A DNA stretch of 64,000 bases from Paraburkholderia sp. CNPSo 3274 (GCF_024206475.1 NZ_JAMBPR010000046.1:1-64000); one strand, 5' to 3'; counted from the first letter of the stretch, positions 37,245 through 46,383 are shown. Program-made: numbers and translations. Notes: generated by a model not told the origin, from the letters alone.

Positions 37245-38444
37245 ATGCTGGTCATGGACCGTCACAAGTATGAGCAGGAATTGCTACGGGTCAGACAGCA
37301 GGTGCAGCGCGCGCTCGACGAGAAAAGTGTTGTCGAAACCGCTCTGCGCGATGCGGACCGCCGCAAGGACGAGTTCGTAGCCACGATTGCGCACGAGTTG
37401 CGCAATCCCCTCGCCCCTATACAGGCGGCAGCACGATTATTCGGCCTGCAGAACTTCAGTGATCCGCGGCTTGCGTGGTCCAGCAGGGTGCTGGGCCGGC
37501 AGGCCCGGCAGTTGGCAAGACTGGTGGACGACCTGCTCGATATTTCGCGGGTGGCTGAAGGAAAACTCGAGATTAAAATCGAGCACGTGAATCTCACGCT
37601 CGTTCTTCGACAGGCGAGCGACGTCTCGCGCGGGATGCTGCAGAAAGCGGGGCACCGGCTGATTGTCGATCTTCCTGATCATGCGCTTTTCGTAGACGCA
37701 GATCCGGGCCGCCTGATCCAGATCGTCGAGAACCTTCTCACCAATGCTGCGAAATACACCCCACCGGGGGGAAAGATTTCGCTTTCCCTGATACGTGACG
37801 AGCTGACCGCAACCATCGCTGTGCGAGACTCGGGCATTGGTATCGCCGAGGCCGATCTTCCGTCGATTTTTGGGATTTTCACCCAGCTTCCGTCCGGTGC
37901 ATCCCGTTCCCAGGGCGGCTTGGGCATCGGTCTTTCGCTCGTTCGTGCATTAACGGAACGTCACGGTGGCGAAGTTGGCGTCACGAGCGAGGGTGCAAAT
38001 AAGGGGAGCGAGTTCACGGTCCGGCTCCCGCTCTCGCCCGTGCAGACAGCCAACCCGGACACGGCAGCGGATGGTCCCGCTAAACGTTCCAGACCGCACC
38101 GGGTGTTGATTGTCGACGATAACGAAGACGCTGCACTGAGTCTCGCCACGTTGCTTGATATTGATGGGCATGAAGCTCGAACGGTGCCCAACGGGACAAA
38201 GGCCCTCGAAACGATCTCTGATCTCTGGCCCGACGTCGTTGTGATCGACATCAGCCTTCCCGATATGTCAGGTTATGATCTGGCGAGGCTGTCGAGAAAG
38301 ACTGTCGGAATGGCGGACATGCTGCTGATTGCCTTGACAGGGCGAAGCCAGGCGGACGATCGACGCGCTGCACTCGACGCCGGGTTCCAGCACTTCCTGA
38401 CGAAACCGGTGAACTATGAAGCCTTGCTCGGCCTGCTTCTGTAG
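37245..38444 (+). CDS. Hybrid sensor histidine kinase/response regulator (N-terminus possibly lost)
   Basis: A 399-residue protein: a short coiled-coil (residues 1-45), HisKA with the phospho-His in ATIAHELRNPLAPIQAA, HATPase with ENLLTNAAKYTPPGG, RDSGIGIAE and QGGLGIGLSLVR, then a receiver domain with LIVDDNEDAA, phospho-Asp in VVIDISLPDMSG, and the Lys in FLTKPVNYE. No sensory domain is present before the kinase. The frame stays open upstream to 37163 with KHAEHDDFACML but there is no ribosome site before ATG 37245, which suggests a truncated PAS-containing kinase. The target is unknown. Confidence 0.85.
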   Translation: MLVMDRHKYEQELLRVRQQVQRALDEKSVVETALRDADRRKDEFVATIAHELRNPLAPIQAAARLFGLQNFSDPRLAWSSRVLGRQARQLARLVDDLLDISRVAEGKLEIKIEHVNLTLVLRQASDVSRGMLQKAGHRLIVDLPDHALFVDADPGRLIQIVENLLTNAAKYTPPGGKISLSLIRDELTATIAVRDSGIGIAEADLPSIFGIFTQLPSGASRSQGGLGIGLSLVRALTERHGGEVGVTSEGANKGSEFTVRLPLSPVQTANPDTAADGPAKRSRPHRVLIVDDNEDAALSLATLLDIDGHEARTVPNGTKALETISDLWPDVVVIDISLPDMSGYDLARLSRKTVGMADMLLIALTGRSQADDRRAALDAGFQHFLTKPVNYEALLGLLL

Positions 38445-38626
38445 CTTTATACGCAAGGAACGCAGAGGGCCAAGCTGTTCCTGGGCGCCCATCTGCGGAC
38501 TGTCCGAACGAACTTGAGATGCTTACCGACCGTGCGGTCCTTCTCATAAGCAGTGCGGGTTGGCAGGGCCCTTGCTCGTTACGCCAGGGCTGCCTCTGCA
38601 GACAGCGCTGGCGCCGTCTTTGTCGC

Positions 38627-38710
38627 TCACTTGGTGTCCTCGATGGCTTTGTCAACCGCCGCCTCAGATCGGTCATCGGCTTTCCGCTGCTCCGCAGTTT
38701 GAGTTGCCAT
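38627..38710 (-). CDS. Small hypothetical protein (27 residues)
   Basis: ATG 38710 has AAGGAG 6 bp upstream and the frame encodes a 27-residue, strongly hydrophilic peptide: MATQTAEQRKADDR, then SEAAVDKAIEDTK. The ribosome site and charged helical composition favour a real small gene. Function unknown. It lies alone in the 448-bp gap between the kinase and hemerythrin genes; I saw nothing else there. Confidence 0.4.
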   Translation of the reverse strand: MATQTAEQRKADDRSEAAVDKAIEDTK

Positions 38711-38892
38711 GTTTCGCTCCTTAAAGGTTTTCGGATACGGATAAAGCGCAATTGACGTGCCGAACAGGAGGAGCTGTTTTCTGTAATGGCAACCAACTCA
38801 AGGCATGGTCTTTGCGGAACGGGTTGATGACTCGCGACGTGTTACGTGTTTCGCACGTATACGGGGCGTGGTAACCCACCAGGAGAATCCAC

Positions 38893-39426
38893 ATGTCACA
38901 AGCTGAAGTATCTGCAAAGTCTGCCGCCGTGGCAGCAGACATCCCCGACGCCCTGACACTTCTCGAGGCCGATCACCGGACAGTAGAAAAGCTTTTCGAT
39001 GCGTTCGAGATGGCGGGTGACGACAACCTGGAAGCAAAGGCGACCCTTGCGCAGCGCGCGTGCGAGGAGTTGACCATTCACGCGATCGTCGAAGAAGAAC
39101 TGCTCTATCCGGAAGCGCAAAACGTGCTGCCGCCCGATGAAAAGCCGGATGTCGATGAAGCCTACGTCGAGCACTTTCTCGTGAAGACGCTGATAGCGAA
39201 GTTCGAGACGCTAAAAGCGGGAGACAAGGGGTTCGATGCGACATTCAAGGTGATGTCGGAGATGGTCCAGCATCACGTCGAGGAGGAGGAAGACGAGATC
39301 TTTCCGGCGCTGCGCCGGACGCAGTGCGATCTGCTCGCTCTCGGGAAGAAAATCGCGGCGCGCAAAGAAACGTTGCAGGGCAAGCTCGATGCGGTGGGAA
39401 GCCGCTCCGTCGGCGACCGGTCCTGA
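38893..39426 (+). CDS. Hemerythrin domain-containing protein
   Basis: A 177-residue HHE-domain protein. Iron-ligand histidines and acids occur in LLEADHRTVEKLF, ELTIHAIVEEELLYP, EHFLVKTLIAKFE and VQHHVEEEEDEIFPAL. Such proteins bind O2 or NO or take part in iron and oxidative stress responses. AGGAG precedes ATG 38893, and a terminator follows, so it is monocistronic. The N-terminal 15 residues are Ala-rich and not part of the domain. Confidence 0.92.
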   Translation: MSQAEVSAKSAAVAADIPDALTLLEADHRTVEKLFDAFEMAGDDNLEAKATLAQRACEELTIHAIVEEELLYPEAQNVLPPDEKPDVDEAYVEHFLVKTLIAKFETLKAGDKGFDATFKVMSEMVQHHVEEEEDEIFPALRRTQCDLLALGKKIAARKETLQGKLDAVGSRSVGDRS

Positions 39427-39441
39427 TTTCCGCCTGCTTCC

Positions 39442-39485
39442 CCGCCGGTCTCGCGCGCTCGCAGACCGGCGGCCTGTTTTTCTTT
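39442..39485 (+). terminator. Terminator after the hemerythrin gene
   Basis: CCGCCGGTCT (39442-39451) pairs with AGACCGGCGG (39463-39472), followed by CCTGTTTTTCTTT. Confidence 0.8.
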
Positions 39486-39687
39486 CGAGCGCACTCCGCA
39501 GTGAATGCCGTAGAGGCTTGCCGGCCAACGGTTTGCGGGACGCGCATTAAACGTGTCAACAGTTCCGCGCCCGTGGGATTACGGGCCGGGCGGCTATCAG
39601 GTCGGCGCGTTCTCGAGCTCGCATCACCAAATGAGGACGCACACGCAGGAACGACTACGGTACGACGTCCGTCGAAATGGTCGGCCG

Positions 39688-40005
39688 TTATTGACTTGCG
39701 CCCTGCCCAATACCCGCCTTTTTCTGTGCGTCCTGGAGATCCTGCGGATAGTTCTGATCATTCGCACGACCAGGCTGATAGCCCGCGGCTTCAAGCTTCT
39801 TCAGTTCGGCGTTCTTCTTCGCCCGCGCTTCCTTTCTGGCCTCTTTGCGCTGCGCCTTGGTTGGCTTTGCGGACGAAGCAGCCACCCCCGCTGCTGCCGC
39901 GTTGGCTACGCCCGATGCATCGTTCTGCGCAAAGGTTGGCGTGACTGCGCTGATCCCGAGCGAGGCTGAGGCGAGAAGGACCATCATTTGTCTGGCGATA
40001 GGCAT
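39688..40005 (-). CDS. DUF4148-like exported protein
   Basis: A 105-residue protein with a signal peptide cleaved after TPTFA, an Ala-rich segment, a basic stretch (KAQRKEARKEARAKKN) and a C-terminal ELKKLEAAGYQPGRANDQNYPQDLQ that matches the DUF4148 signature common in Burkholderiales. These small periplasmic proteins are abundant and of unknown function. The start ATG 40005 has GGAGGAA upstream. Confidence 0.8.
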   Translation of the reverse strand: MPIARQMMVLLASASLGISAVTPTFAQNDASGVANAAAAGVAASSAKPTKAQRKEARKEARAKKNAELKKLEAAGYQPGRANDQNYPQDLQDAQKKAGIGQGASQ

Positions 40006-40311
40006 TTCTTCCTCCTGTTCTCCATCAATTGGCGCGGTGAAGCGGCCCATGAGATCGGCCGAAGATCAATCCAATCTATAGGATATTAAGCTATTGCGCC
40101 AGGACTGGGCGCGATCGCTGAGGGCGGTGAAGGCCACGAGCGTCGCGGGCGGGTCAGCCGCACGTACTGGCGTGAACGTGTTGAACAGGTAAGTGCTACG
40201 CGAGGGCTGACTGCGGGGCAGCGATCACGGCTTGCCAAACGTTCACGGCCAGGACAGCAAGGGCAAGTCTTGTGCTTCGGAAGAAGCTCAGGCGCAAGCA
40301 ACTGCTCGAAC
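40006..40311. other. Intergenic stretch without recognisable features
   Basis: About 300 bp between the DUF4148 gene and the YqjE-like cluster. Short open frames exist on both strands, but none has motif or ribosome-site support. It includes the DUF4148 promoter region and the 3' flank of the cluster at 40312. Confidence 0.4.
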
Positions 40312-40623
40312 TCAACGCGTGAAACGCATCCGGATGTTGCGCGCCATCCAGCCAGTCAATCCGGTGCGCAGCACGATGGGCGCGACACGTCCTGGGCCGA
40401 TCAGCAATGTGCCGAGCAAGATGGATCCGAGCATGGTGACGTGAGGCGCGTCGGACAACGCCCGGCCAATGTTCGCCAGGCTGAGCGAATTCGCTCGCGC
40501 AGTTGCGTGCTCGACTGCCCGCGAGCCAACGTTGGCCGCCAGCAACTGTGCACGCGTCAGTTCCATATGACTGAGCAGGACCGCTTCAGCTGCGTGGCGG
40601 CTCAACCGGGCGCGACGCCTCAT
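40312..40623 (-). CDS. Hypothetical protein of the YqjE/DUF883 cluster
   Basis: A 103-residue basic protein. A hydrophobic segment (MLGSILLGTLLIGPGRVAPIVL) lies at about residues 64-85, with basic ends (MRRRARLSRH and ARNIRMRFTR). Its ATG overlaps the stop of the YqjE-like gene (ATGA). In enterobacteria DUF883, YqjE and YqjK genes form such a trio; this is in the YqjK position and size range but I cannot confirm homology. Confidence 0.65.
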   Translation of the reverse strand: MRRRARLSRHAAEAVLLSHMELTRAQLLAANVGSRAVEHATARANSLSLANIGRALSDAPHVTMLGSILLGTLLIGPGRVAPIVLRTGLTGWMARNIRMRFTR

Positions 40624-40994
40624 TTAAGCGCCTCCTTGAGCGTTTCGAGATCCGATCGCAGTTCGCCCTTGAGCACCGCGAATGAACGTACCGGCCTTTG
40701 CGCGCGGAAAACCAGCAATGCCGTGATCGAAGCGACTAGCCAGATCACCGCTATGCTCCATACGACAGCGAGGAAATAGCGCGTATTCCAGGCGGATGCG
40801 ATCAACGCAAAGCAGAAAAATGAGAGCGTGAATAGCCCGCTGACAGCGAGGGCTACAAACGCGAGGATTTCGCGCGTCACATATCTGCGGGCCTCGGACA
40901 GCTCGAGCGACAGCAACTGCCCATAGTCCGTCGTGCGGATGGCGAGGAACCGCAACACGTTGCGCCAGCGGTCGAGCTTCGCGTGAATTGTCAT
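40620..40994 (-). CDS. YqjE/phage-holin-like membrane protein
   Basis: A 124-residue protein with two adjacent hydrophobic helices (ILAFVALAVSGLFTLSFFCFAL and YFLAVVWSIAVIWLVAS) between basic, helical ends. This is the DUF1469/YqjE family of inner-membrane proteins of unknown function, often near DUF883 genes and induced by stress. The start ATG 40994 is preferred over the longer frame, which would overlap the DUF883-like gene. Confidence 0.8.
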   Translation of the reverse strand: MTIHAKLDRWRNVLRFLAIRTTDYGQLLSLELSEARRYVTREILAFVALAVSGLFTLSFFCFALIASAWNTRYFLAVVWSIAVIWLVASITALLVFRAQRPVRSFAVLKGELRSDLETLKEALK

Positions 40995-41047
40995 GGCCCA
41001 CCTCGCACGTGCGGCGCGCTCAAAACTGCTGTCGGCTCTGGCTCCGC

Positions 41048-41311
41048 TTATTCGCGGTTCGCGGCCCATAACGCGCCGAGCGCGAAGCCAATGCCCACGG
41101 CGACGCCCAGCGTCGCCAGGGGATTGTCCGCAATCGCCTCGCGCGTCACGACCGCCGCGTCAGTCGCGAGCTGTTGCGACTTGCCGCATAGCGCCCTTGC
41201 CTTGCCCGACAGCCGCATGCTGGCGTCGCCGAGCATTTCTCCGGCCGCCTCCTGCGCGTTGCCTGCGAGTTCGCGTATCGTACCTTCGGTCTTCGCTGTT
41301 CCCGTGTTCAT
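41048..41311 (-). CDS. DUF883/CsbD-like small membrane-anchored protein
   Basis: An 87-residue protein. The N-terminal GTIRELAGNAQEAAGEMLGD resembles CsbD-like stress proteins; the C-terminal DNPLATLGVAVGIGFALGALW is the single transmembrane helix typical of DUF883 (ElaB/YqjD), which associates with ribosomes or membranes in stationary phase. GGGAGAGAG precedes ATG 41311. It is first in a three-gene unit. Confidence 0.82.
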   Translation of the reverse strand: MNTGTAKTEGTIRELAGNAQEAAGEMLGDASMRLSGKARALCGKSQQLATDAAVVTREAIADNPLATLGVAVGIGFALGALWAANRE

Positions 41312-41510
41312 GTCTCTCTCCCAGTCAGTTCGACTACTCAATGCGCGAAGCCCGCGCAGATCGGAAATCCGGCGAGAGCCTATGCGCAACGGGCGTGCCA
41401 GCAGTCGAGAACCGGCTGCGAATACAGCTGAATGACCTGCAGCGCGACGCGGCCGCGCACTTGATCTGGGGTTGCCAGGCTGCGCCACACAGTCAGCCGA
41501 TTTGCAGCGG

Positions 41511-41954
41511 TCAGGGCCTAACGCCAGACCGGGGCAGTAACGCGTCAAGATCCGGCCGCATCGTGACGCTTTCCTGTTCGTTGGGATCCGTCCGGGCGAT
41601 CACCGCAACGCAAGGCTCATCGGGACTCGCGTTGTACGGCACATGCGGCACCCCTGCGGGAATGTAAAAAAAGTCTCCGGCTTGAACCACCGCATGTTGT
41701 TCCAGTCGTTCGCCATACCAGCACCCCGAGACACCGCTCAGCTGGTAGATAGCTGTCTCATGCTCTGCGTGGAGATGCGCTTTGGCGCGGCCACCAGGCG
41801 GAATTGTTGCAAGCTGAAGATGCACATGCTTCGATCCCACGGTTTCCGCTGAGATACCGACGGCATAGGTGAGCCCTTGTTTGCCCTCGAATTCTGGCCC
41901 TGCTTGCACAAGCTGGCAGGTGGAGGGGGCAGGCCTGTGTGCACTAGTATTCAT
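41511..41954 (-). CDS. Cupin domain-containing protein
   Basis: A 147-residue single-domain cupin. The metal site is visible in PGGRAKAHLHAEHETAIYQL (His/Glu cluster) and GDFFYIPAGVPHVPYN (second motif with His). It may be a dioxygenase, isomerase or sugar-binding protein; the neighbours give no clue. GGAGAA precedes ATG 41954. The flanks 41312-41510 and 41955-42195 contain nothing recognised. Confidence 0.85.
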   Translation of the reverse strand: MNTSAHRPAPSTCQLVQAGPEFEGKQGLTYAVGISAETVGSKHVHLQLATIPPGGRAKAHLHAEHETAIYQLSGVSGCWYGERLEQHAVVQAGDFFYIPAGVPHVPYNASPDEPCVAVIARTDPNEQESVTMRPDLDALLPRSGVRP

Positions 41955-42195
41955 CGCTTCTCCAGACAATGAAGGCGGACAGCGCCGAAATGGCCGGCAT
42001 ACGGCCGCAGAATACACCCGGTCACTGGCCGAAAACGGTCAGCCGCTATAGGTCGCATAGCCGAGCACAGAAGTCAGCGCCGTTCCCTTCTGGGAGCGCG
42101 ACTTCTTTTGCCTGATTCTCCGGTGAGGATGGCGTGTACCGGCAGAAATCGGCCCATGAGCAGCGGACCTGGCGCGTGCTATCACGTCGTGTCTT

Positions 42196-42936
42196 CTAGC
42201 TCGCAAGGTAGTCATGGATTACCGTACCCAGACCCAGTGTCAGGTCCGAAAGAATGTGCACACCCGAAATCACCTCGAGTACCGGCAACGCCGCCACTGG
42301 GGCGAGCGCGTGATGGAACAATTCAAGTGCGGCAGGACCTTCCCAGGCTCCTTTTATCGTGATGTCCTCGCAGAAATAGCGGACCAGTTCGCAGATTCGC
42401 ACTGTTCCATCCACGTGTGGAATGATCTTGAGCAGGTAGTTCGGCGAGGACAGTGAATCGAGCATCCTGTCATGCGGGAGCGGGCGATGTTTGTATCCCA
42501 TCGTGGCGACTGCCACCGGAATCTGTCCGTAACGCAAGACCCCGTGGATCGTGTCCTTTTCGATGCAAAGTTGAGGCGATGCGAGTTTTTTGGGGAATCC
42601 CCAGATTTCCCGTCCACCGGCAATGGGCGACATGTCGTCGAGATACATCGCATGCACGTAGCTGCCACTCTTGCCCTGGAACTGAACAGGAATCACCTGG
42701 CCGCTTTCCGTGTAATCACCGAAGCCTGTTGAGTCGGGCATCCGGATGAATTCAAACTTGACGATTGGGTCAGTCATTTCCAGCGGGGCGGGAATGACCC
42801 TGGCGAGCATCTCCGGGTCCGTACGGTAGGTGATAACAAGGAACTCGCGATCGACGAACCGATAGGGCCCTGGAGGAAACGCCGGACTGGTGAGCGGCAT
42901 TGCAAAGGCACGCTCCTTCACGTCGGATTCGGTCAT
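42196..42936 (-). CDS. adc: Acetoacetate decarboxylase
   Basis: A 246-residue member of the Adc family. The Schiff-base lysine lies in [13 protein letters not shown], and [14 protein letters not shown] and [16 protein letters not shown] are family segments. It converts acetoacetate to acetone and CO2, or acts on a related beta-keto acid. Its ATG overlaps the TGA of a patatin-like remnant (ATGA), showing that it was the second gene of an operon whose first gene has been destroyed, so its expression may now depend on the fused SulP transcript. Confidence 0.92.
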   Translation of the reverse strand: MTESDVKERAFAMPLTSPAFPPGPYRFVDREFLVITYRTDPEMLARVIPAPLEMTDPIVKFEFIRMPDSTGFGDYTESGQVIPVQFQGKSGSYVHAMYLDDMSPIAGGREIWGFPKKLASPQLCIEKDTIHGVLRYGQIPVAVATMGYKHRPLPHDRMLDSLSSPNYLLKIIPHVDGTVRICELVRYFCEDITIKGAWEGPAALELFHHALAPVAALPVLEVISGVHILSDLTLGLGTVIHDYLAS

Positions 42937-43077
42937 GGTGTGTGCTCCTGATGGGGGGTGGCGCTCGGGGTAAGATCAACAACCTTGATGTCGTGAGCAA
43001 ATTCTTCGGCCTGACGCCAGGTCTGATGCTCAATAGCGCGGCGCACGTCACCCAGTCCTCCCTCCCAGAGCTCATTG
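42933..43077 (-). pseudogene. C-terminal remnant of the gene before adc, probably patatin-like phospholipase
   Basis: A frame ending in a TGA that overlaps the adc start reads ELWEGGLGDVRRAIEH, then [18 protein letters not shown]. Its overlap with adc and coding character mark it as a genuine gene end. In Burkholderiales the gene before adc is usually a patatin-like phospholipase, and the tail resembles that family, but the match is short. Upstream of about 43077 the sequence is SulP, in a different frame. Confidence 0.5.
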
Positions 43078-43566
43078 CGGCCCCTGCGGACCGGGCACCT
43101 TGAAATGCTCGAACTGCGCGCGCGCAATGATGATCGCGAGGCCGTTGACGAACCCGAGCATCACCGGATGCGGCACCATGCGGATCAGCTTGCCGAGGCG
43201 CAGCGCACCGAACAACATCATGACGATGCCGCTCAGCACGACCGTGGCGAACAGATACTGCGGCCCATGCTGGACCACGAGCGCGACGATCACCACGGCC
43301 ATCGATCCGGCGGCGCCCGAAATCATCCCGGGCCGGCCGCCGAACAGCGCCGTGATCGTGCAGATGAAGAACGCGCCGTACAGGCCCGCGAGCGGATTGA
43401 CACGCGCGACGAGTGCGAAGGCGATGCACTCGGGCACGAGCGCAAACGACGACGTGATGCCCGCGAGCAGTTCGCTACGCAGCAACGAAGAACGGCGCGA
43501 GCCGGAACGGTCGGATTCCATGTAGCGGTAGGGATTTGCAGCGGATTGGCGGGATGTCGTTGCCAC
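43072..43566 (-). pseudogene. SulP family anion transporter, N-terminal third
   Basis: The frame begins like SulP permeases ([82 protein letters not shown]) and then stops at residue 164, where about 350 residues including the STAS domain should follow. The break coincides with the patatin-like remnant, so a deletion joined the two genes. The fragment retains four or so helices and should be inactive. Confidence 0.82.
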
Positions 43567-43751
43567 GCCCCACGCGTCGCGTTGGCTCGAAGGGAGGGCG
43601 GAGAAAAGGTCGGGTGCGAGGCGGCGGCGTGGCGCCGCCTCGAGGGCCCGCGAGGTCCATGCAGCGCTCGCGGGTCAGCGTGCGCCATGATCCGGACGGA
43701 CGAAAGGGCGCATCCTAGCATGACTGCCGTCAGGTTGCCGGCGAGGCGGTC

Positions 43752-44642
43752 TCAGGGCGTCTTGAAGAGCCGCTCGCACACGAAGTCGACAAACGCGCGC
43801 AGGCGCGGCGTGAGGTGACGGTTAGAGGGCCAGAGGATCGAGAACTGGCCCGGCGCTTCGCAGGCCTCGTCGAGTACTGTCGCGAGTGTGCCCGTCGCTA
43901 GCGCGTCGCGAACAAGGAAGTCCGGCATGTAGCCGATGCCGAAACCCGCCTCCACCGCCCCGCGCAACGCCTCCATGTTGTTGCAGACGAGCGCGGCGCG
44001 CAATTCCGGCGGCGCTTCCTTTCCCGTGGCGAGGTCCCACGGCTGGAGCTTACCCGTCGTGGGAAACCGGTAACGCACGCACGCATGCGCTTCGAGATCG
44101 CTCAGCGTGCGTGGCACGCCCGCGCGCGCGAGATAGGCGGGCGCCGCGGCAAGCACAAAGCGAAACGGCCCGAGACGCCGCGCCATCAGACTGGAATCGC
44201 TAAGTGCCCCACTGCGGATGGTGGCGTCGAAGCCTCCTTCCACGAGATCGACGAGCCGGTCGTTGAAGTCCAGATCAAGTTCGATTTCCGGGTAGCGCCG
44301 CGCGAATTCGGGCAACACCGGCAGCAGGAAGCGATAGCCGATGGCGGGCAGACTCACCCGCAGGCGCCCGCGCGGCGTTTGGGCCGCCGCCGAAAGCAGT
44401 TCCTGCGTATCGCGCAGTTCTTCGAGCATGCGATGGCAGCGCTCATAGAAGAGTTGTCCTTCCTCGGTGAGTGTGATGCGGCGCGTAGTGCGATGAAAGA
44501 GCCGCACGCCGAGCGACTGCTCGAGCCGCGCAATGCTTTTGCCGACCGCCGAGGCCGAGATGCCGAGTGCGTGCCCGGCCTCCACGAAGCTGAGCGCCTG
44601 CGCGACGCGCACGAAAGCGACGATGCCGTTGAGATTGTCCAT
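43752..44642 (-). CDS. LysR-type transcriptional regulator
   Basis: A 296-residue LysR protein: NLNGIVAFVRVAQALSFVEAG, SASAVGKSIARLEQSLGVRLFHRTTR in the DNA-binding domain and a complete effector domain (GYRFLLPVLPEFARRYP, SLMARRLGPFRFVLAAAP, GIGYMPDFLVRD). ATG 44642 is the family start; the frame extends far upstream without meaning. It is divergent from an MFS transporter gene and a perfect palindrome lies between them, so it probably controls that gene. Confidence 0.92.
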   Translation of the reverse strand: MDNLNGIVAFVRVAQALSFVEAGHALGISASAVGKSIARLEQSLGVRLFHRTTRRITLTEEGQLFYERCHRMLEELRDTQELLSAAAQTPRGRLRVSLPAIGYRFLLPVLPEFARRYPEIELDLDFNDRLVDLVEGGFDATIRSGALSDSSLMARRLGPFRFVLAAAPAYLARAGVPRTLSDLEAHACVRYRFPTTGKLQPWDLATGKEAPPELRAALVCNNMEALRGAVEAGFGIGYMPDFLVRDALATGTLATVLDEACEAPGQFSILWPSNRHLTPRLRAFVDFVCERLFKTP

Positions 44643-44682
44643 AGCATATTCGAGTAGTCCCGCGCGCAACGATTCGCGAATT

Positions 44683-44705
44683 GCGTTCCGCAATCTGCGG
44701 AACGC
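44683..44705. promoter_or_regulatory. Perfect palindromic operator, LysR/MFS intergenic region
   Basis: GCGTTCCGCA-ATC-TGCGGAACGC is a perfect 10+3+10 inverted repeat between the divergent LysR (start 44642) and MFS (start 44788) genes. Size, symmetry and position suit a LysR-type recognition site. Confidence 0.65.
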
Positions 44706-44787
44706 CAGCCTGTTTTTCCGCGCGCGCTTGCGCATTATCGTAGTTCGCTCCAGCCGGCGTGCGCCCGGCGACCTCTGGAGCCTTTGC

Positions 44788-46374
44788 GTGACGATTTCCC
44801 GCAACGACAACGAGGCGTCGCGCCGCGTTGCCATCCTGGCGGCGGTCTGCCTCGCCGGCCTCGCGATGCCGCTCGCTTTCTCCGGTGGTGCCGTTGCCAC
44901 CCCAGCCATTGGCCGCGCGTTCGCGCCCGACGCCGCCAGCGCCCCCGCCGCCCTCAACTGGGTCACCAATGCATTCATGCTCGCCTTCGGCAGTCTGCTG
45001 ATGGCGGCAGGCACCCTCGCGGACCAGTACGGGCGCAAGCGTGTGTTCGCACTCGGCGTCGCGGGTTTTACGCTAGCTTCGCTTGCGCTCGCCTGTGCGC
45101 CTTCGCTCCTCTCGCTCGACCTGCTGCGCGCAGCGCAAGGCTTGTCCGCCGCAGCGGCGCTGGCAGGCGGCACCGCGGCGCTCGCGCAAGAGTTCGACGG
45201 CCAGGCCCGCACCCGCGCATTCAGCTTGCTCGGTACGACTTTCGGCCTCGGGCTCGCGTTCGGGCCCGTGATCGCCGGGCTCCTGATCGAGCGCCTCGGC
45301 TGGCGCGCGGTATTCGCGACCGGCGCAGTGGCGGGCGCGTTCGCACTCGTATTCGGTGTGCCGCGCATGCGCGAGTCGCGCGACCCGAACGCGCGCGGAC
45401 TCGACTGGGCCGGCACGCTCACCTTCACCGCGGCGCTTTCGTGCTTCACGTACGGCGTGATCGAAGCACCCATCCGCGGTTGGACCCATGCCCTCGTGGC
45501 GGGACTGCTGGCCGCTTCGGTGGTGCTGGCGTGCACTTTCGTGGCAATCGAAAAGCGCATCGCGCGCCCCATGCTCGATCTATCGCTCTTTCGCTATCCG
45601 CGCTTCGTGGGCGTTCAGCTGCTGCCCATCGCGACCTGCTTCTGCTACGTCGTTCTGCTCGTCGTGCTGCCGCTACGGCTCATCGGCGTGGAGGGCTACC
45701 GCGAGATCGACGCGGGCTGGCTCATGCTCGCGCTCTCGGCGCCCATGCTAGTCGTGCCGCTCGCGGCTGCGGCGCTCACGCGCTGGCTCACGCCGGGCGT
45801 GGTCTCGGGCATTGGCCTGGCCGTTGCCGCAGCGGGGCTTTACGCACTCGGACTGGCGTTGCGCGGCGGTGCGAATGCGTCGGCGATCGGGCCGATGCTC
45901 GCGATCGGCACCGGCGCGGCAATGCCCTGGGGTTTGATGGACGGCCTCTCCGTCAGCGTCGTGCCAAAGGAGCGCGCGGGCATGGCCACCGGCATCTTCA
46001 GCACGACGCGCGTGGCGGGCGAAGGGATTGCGCTTGCCTGCGTGAGCGCGCTGCTGGCTGCGCTCACGCAAACCCGGCTTCTCGCCGCGGATCACGTTCA
46101 TGTCGATGCGGGCGCGATTGCGCAGGCGTCGGCAAGACTCGCGACGGGTGACCTCGGGCAGGCCGCGGCGTGGCTGCCGGGCGTGCCTGTGTCCGCGTTG
46201 CGTGCAGCCTATGCCGATGCGTTTTCGGTGTTGCTTACGGGGCTGGCTGCGCTGACGCTTGGCTGCGCTATGGCGGCGCTCGTGTTTCTAGGGCGTACGC
46301 GCGCTGCAACCGCGGTGCAAGCGGATTTGCCGGAGCACGCCGCAGCGATCATGCATGAACGAGGCGAGGCGTGA
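44788..46374 (+). CDS. MFS transporter, DHA2 (14-TM) type
   Basis: A 528-residue major facilitator protein with about 14 hydrophobic helices. Signature stretches are NWVTNAFMLAFGSLLMAAGTLADQYGRKR (motif A), GPVIAGLLIERLGWR (motif C region) and DLSLFRYPRFVG. Such transporters export drugs or aromatic compounds by proton antiport. I place the start at GTG 44788, with GGAG 8 bp upstream. It is the likely target of the divergent LysR regulator. Confidence 0.88.
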   Translation: MTISRNDNEASRRVAILAAVCLAGLAMPLAFSGGAVATPAIGRAFAPDAASAPAALNWVTNAFMLAFGSLLMAAGTLADQYGRKRVFALGVAGFTLASLALACAPSLLSLDLLRAAQGLSAAAALAGGTAALAQEFDGQARTRAFSLLGTTFGLGLAFGPVIAGLLIERLGWRAVFATGAVAGAFALVFGVPRMRESRDPNARGLDWAGTLTFTAALSCFTYGVIEAPIRGWTHALVAGLLAASVVLACTFVAIEKRIARPMLDLSLFRYPRFVGVQLLPIATCFCYVVLLVVLPLRLIGVEGYREIDAGWLMLALSAPMLVVPLAAAALTRWLTPGVVSGIGLAVAAAGLYALGLALRGGANASAIGPMLAIGTGAAMPWGLMDGLSVSVVPKERAGMATGIFSTTRVAGEGIALACVSALLAALTQTRLLAADHVHVDAGAIAQASARLATGDLGQAAAWLPGVPVSALRAAYADAFSVLLTGLAALTLGCAMAALVFLGRTRAATAVQADLPEHAAAIMHERGEA

Positions 46375-46383
46375 CGATCGCGC

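Noticed and set aside
37046-37255. Minus-strand 69-codon frame (WHKVDGKTESYV, PPWPPK) as a small gene
   Set aside because: Codon pattern and Trp/Pro-rich tail are unconvincing, there is no ribosome site, and it overlaps the histidine kinase start.
43752-45572. 606-codon LysR frame as a fusion
   Set aside because: The extra head is low-complexity antisense sequence of the MFS gene; the LysR family start at 44642 fits exactly.
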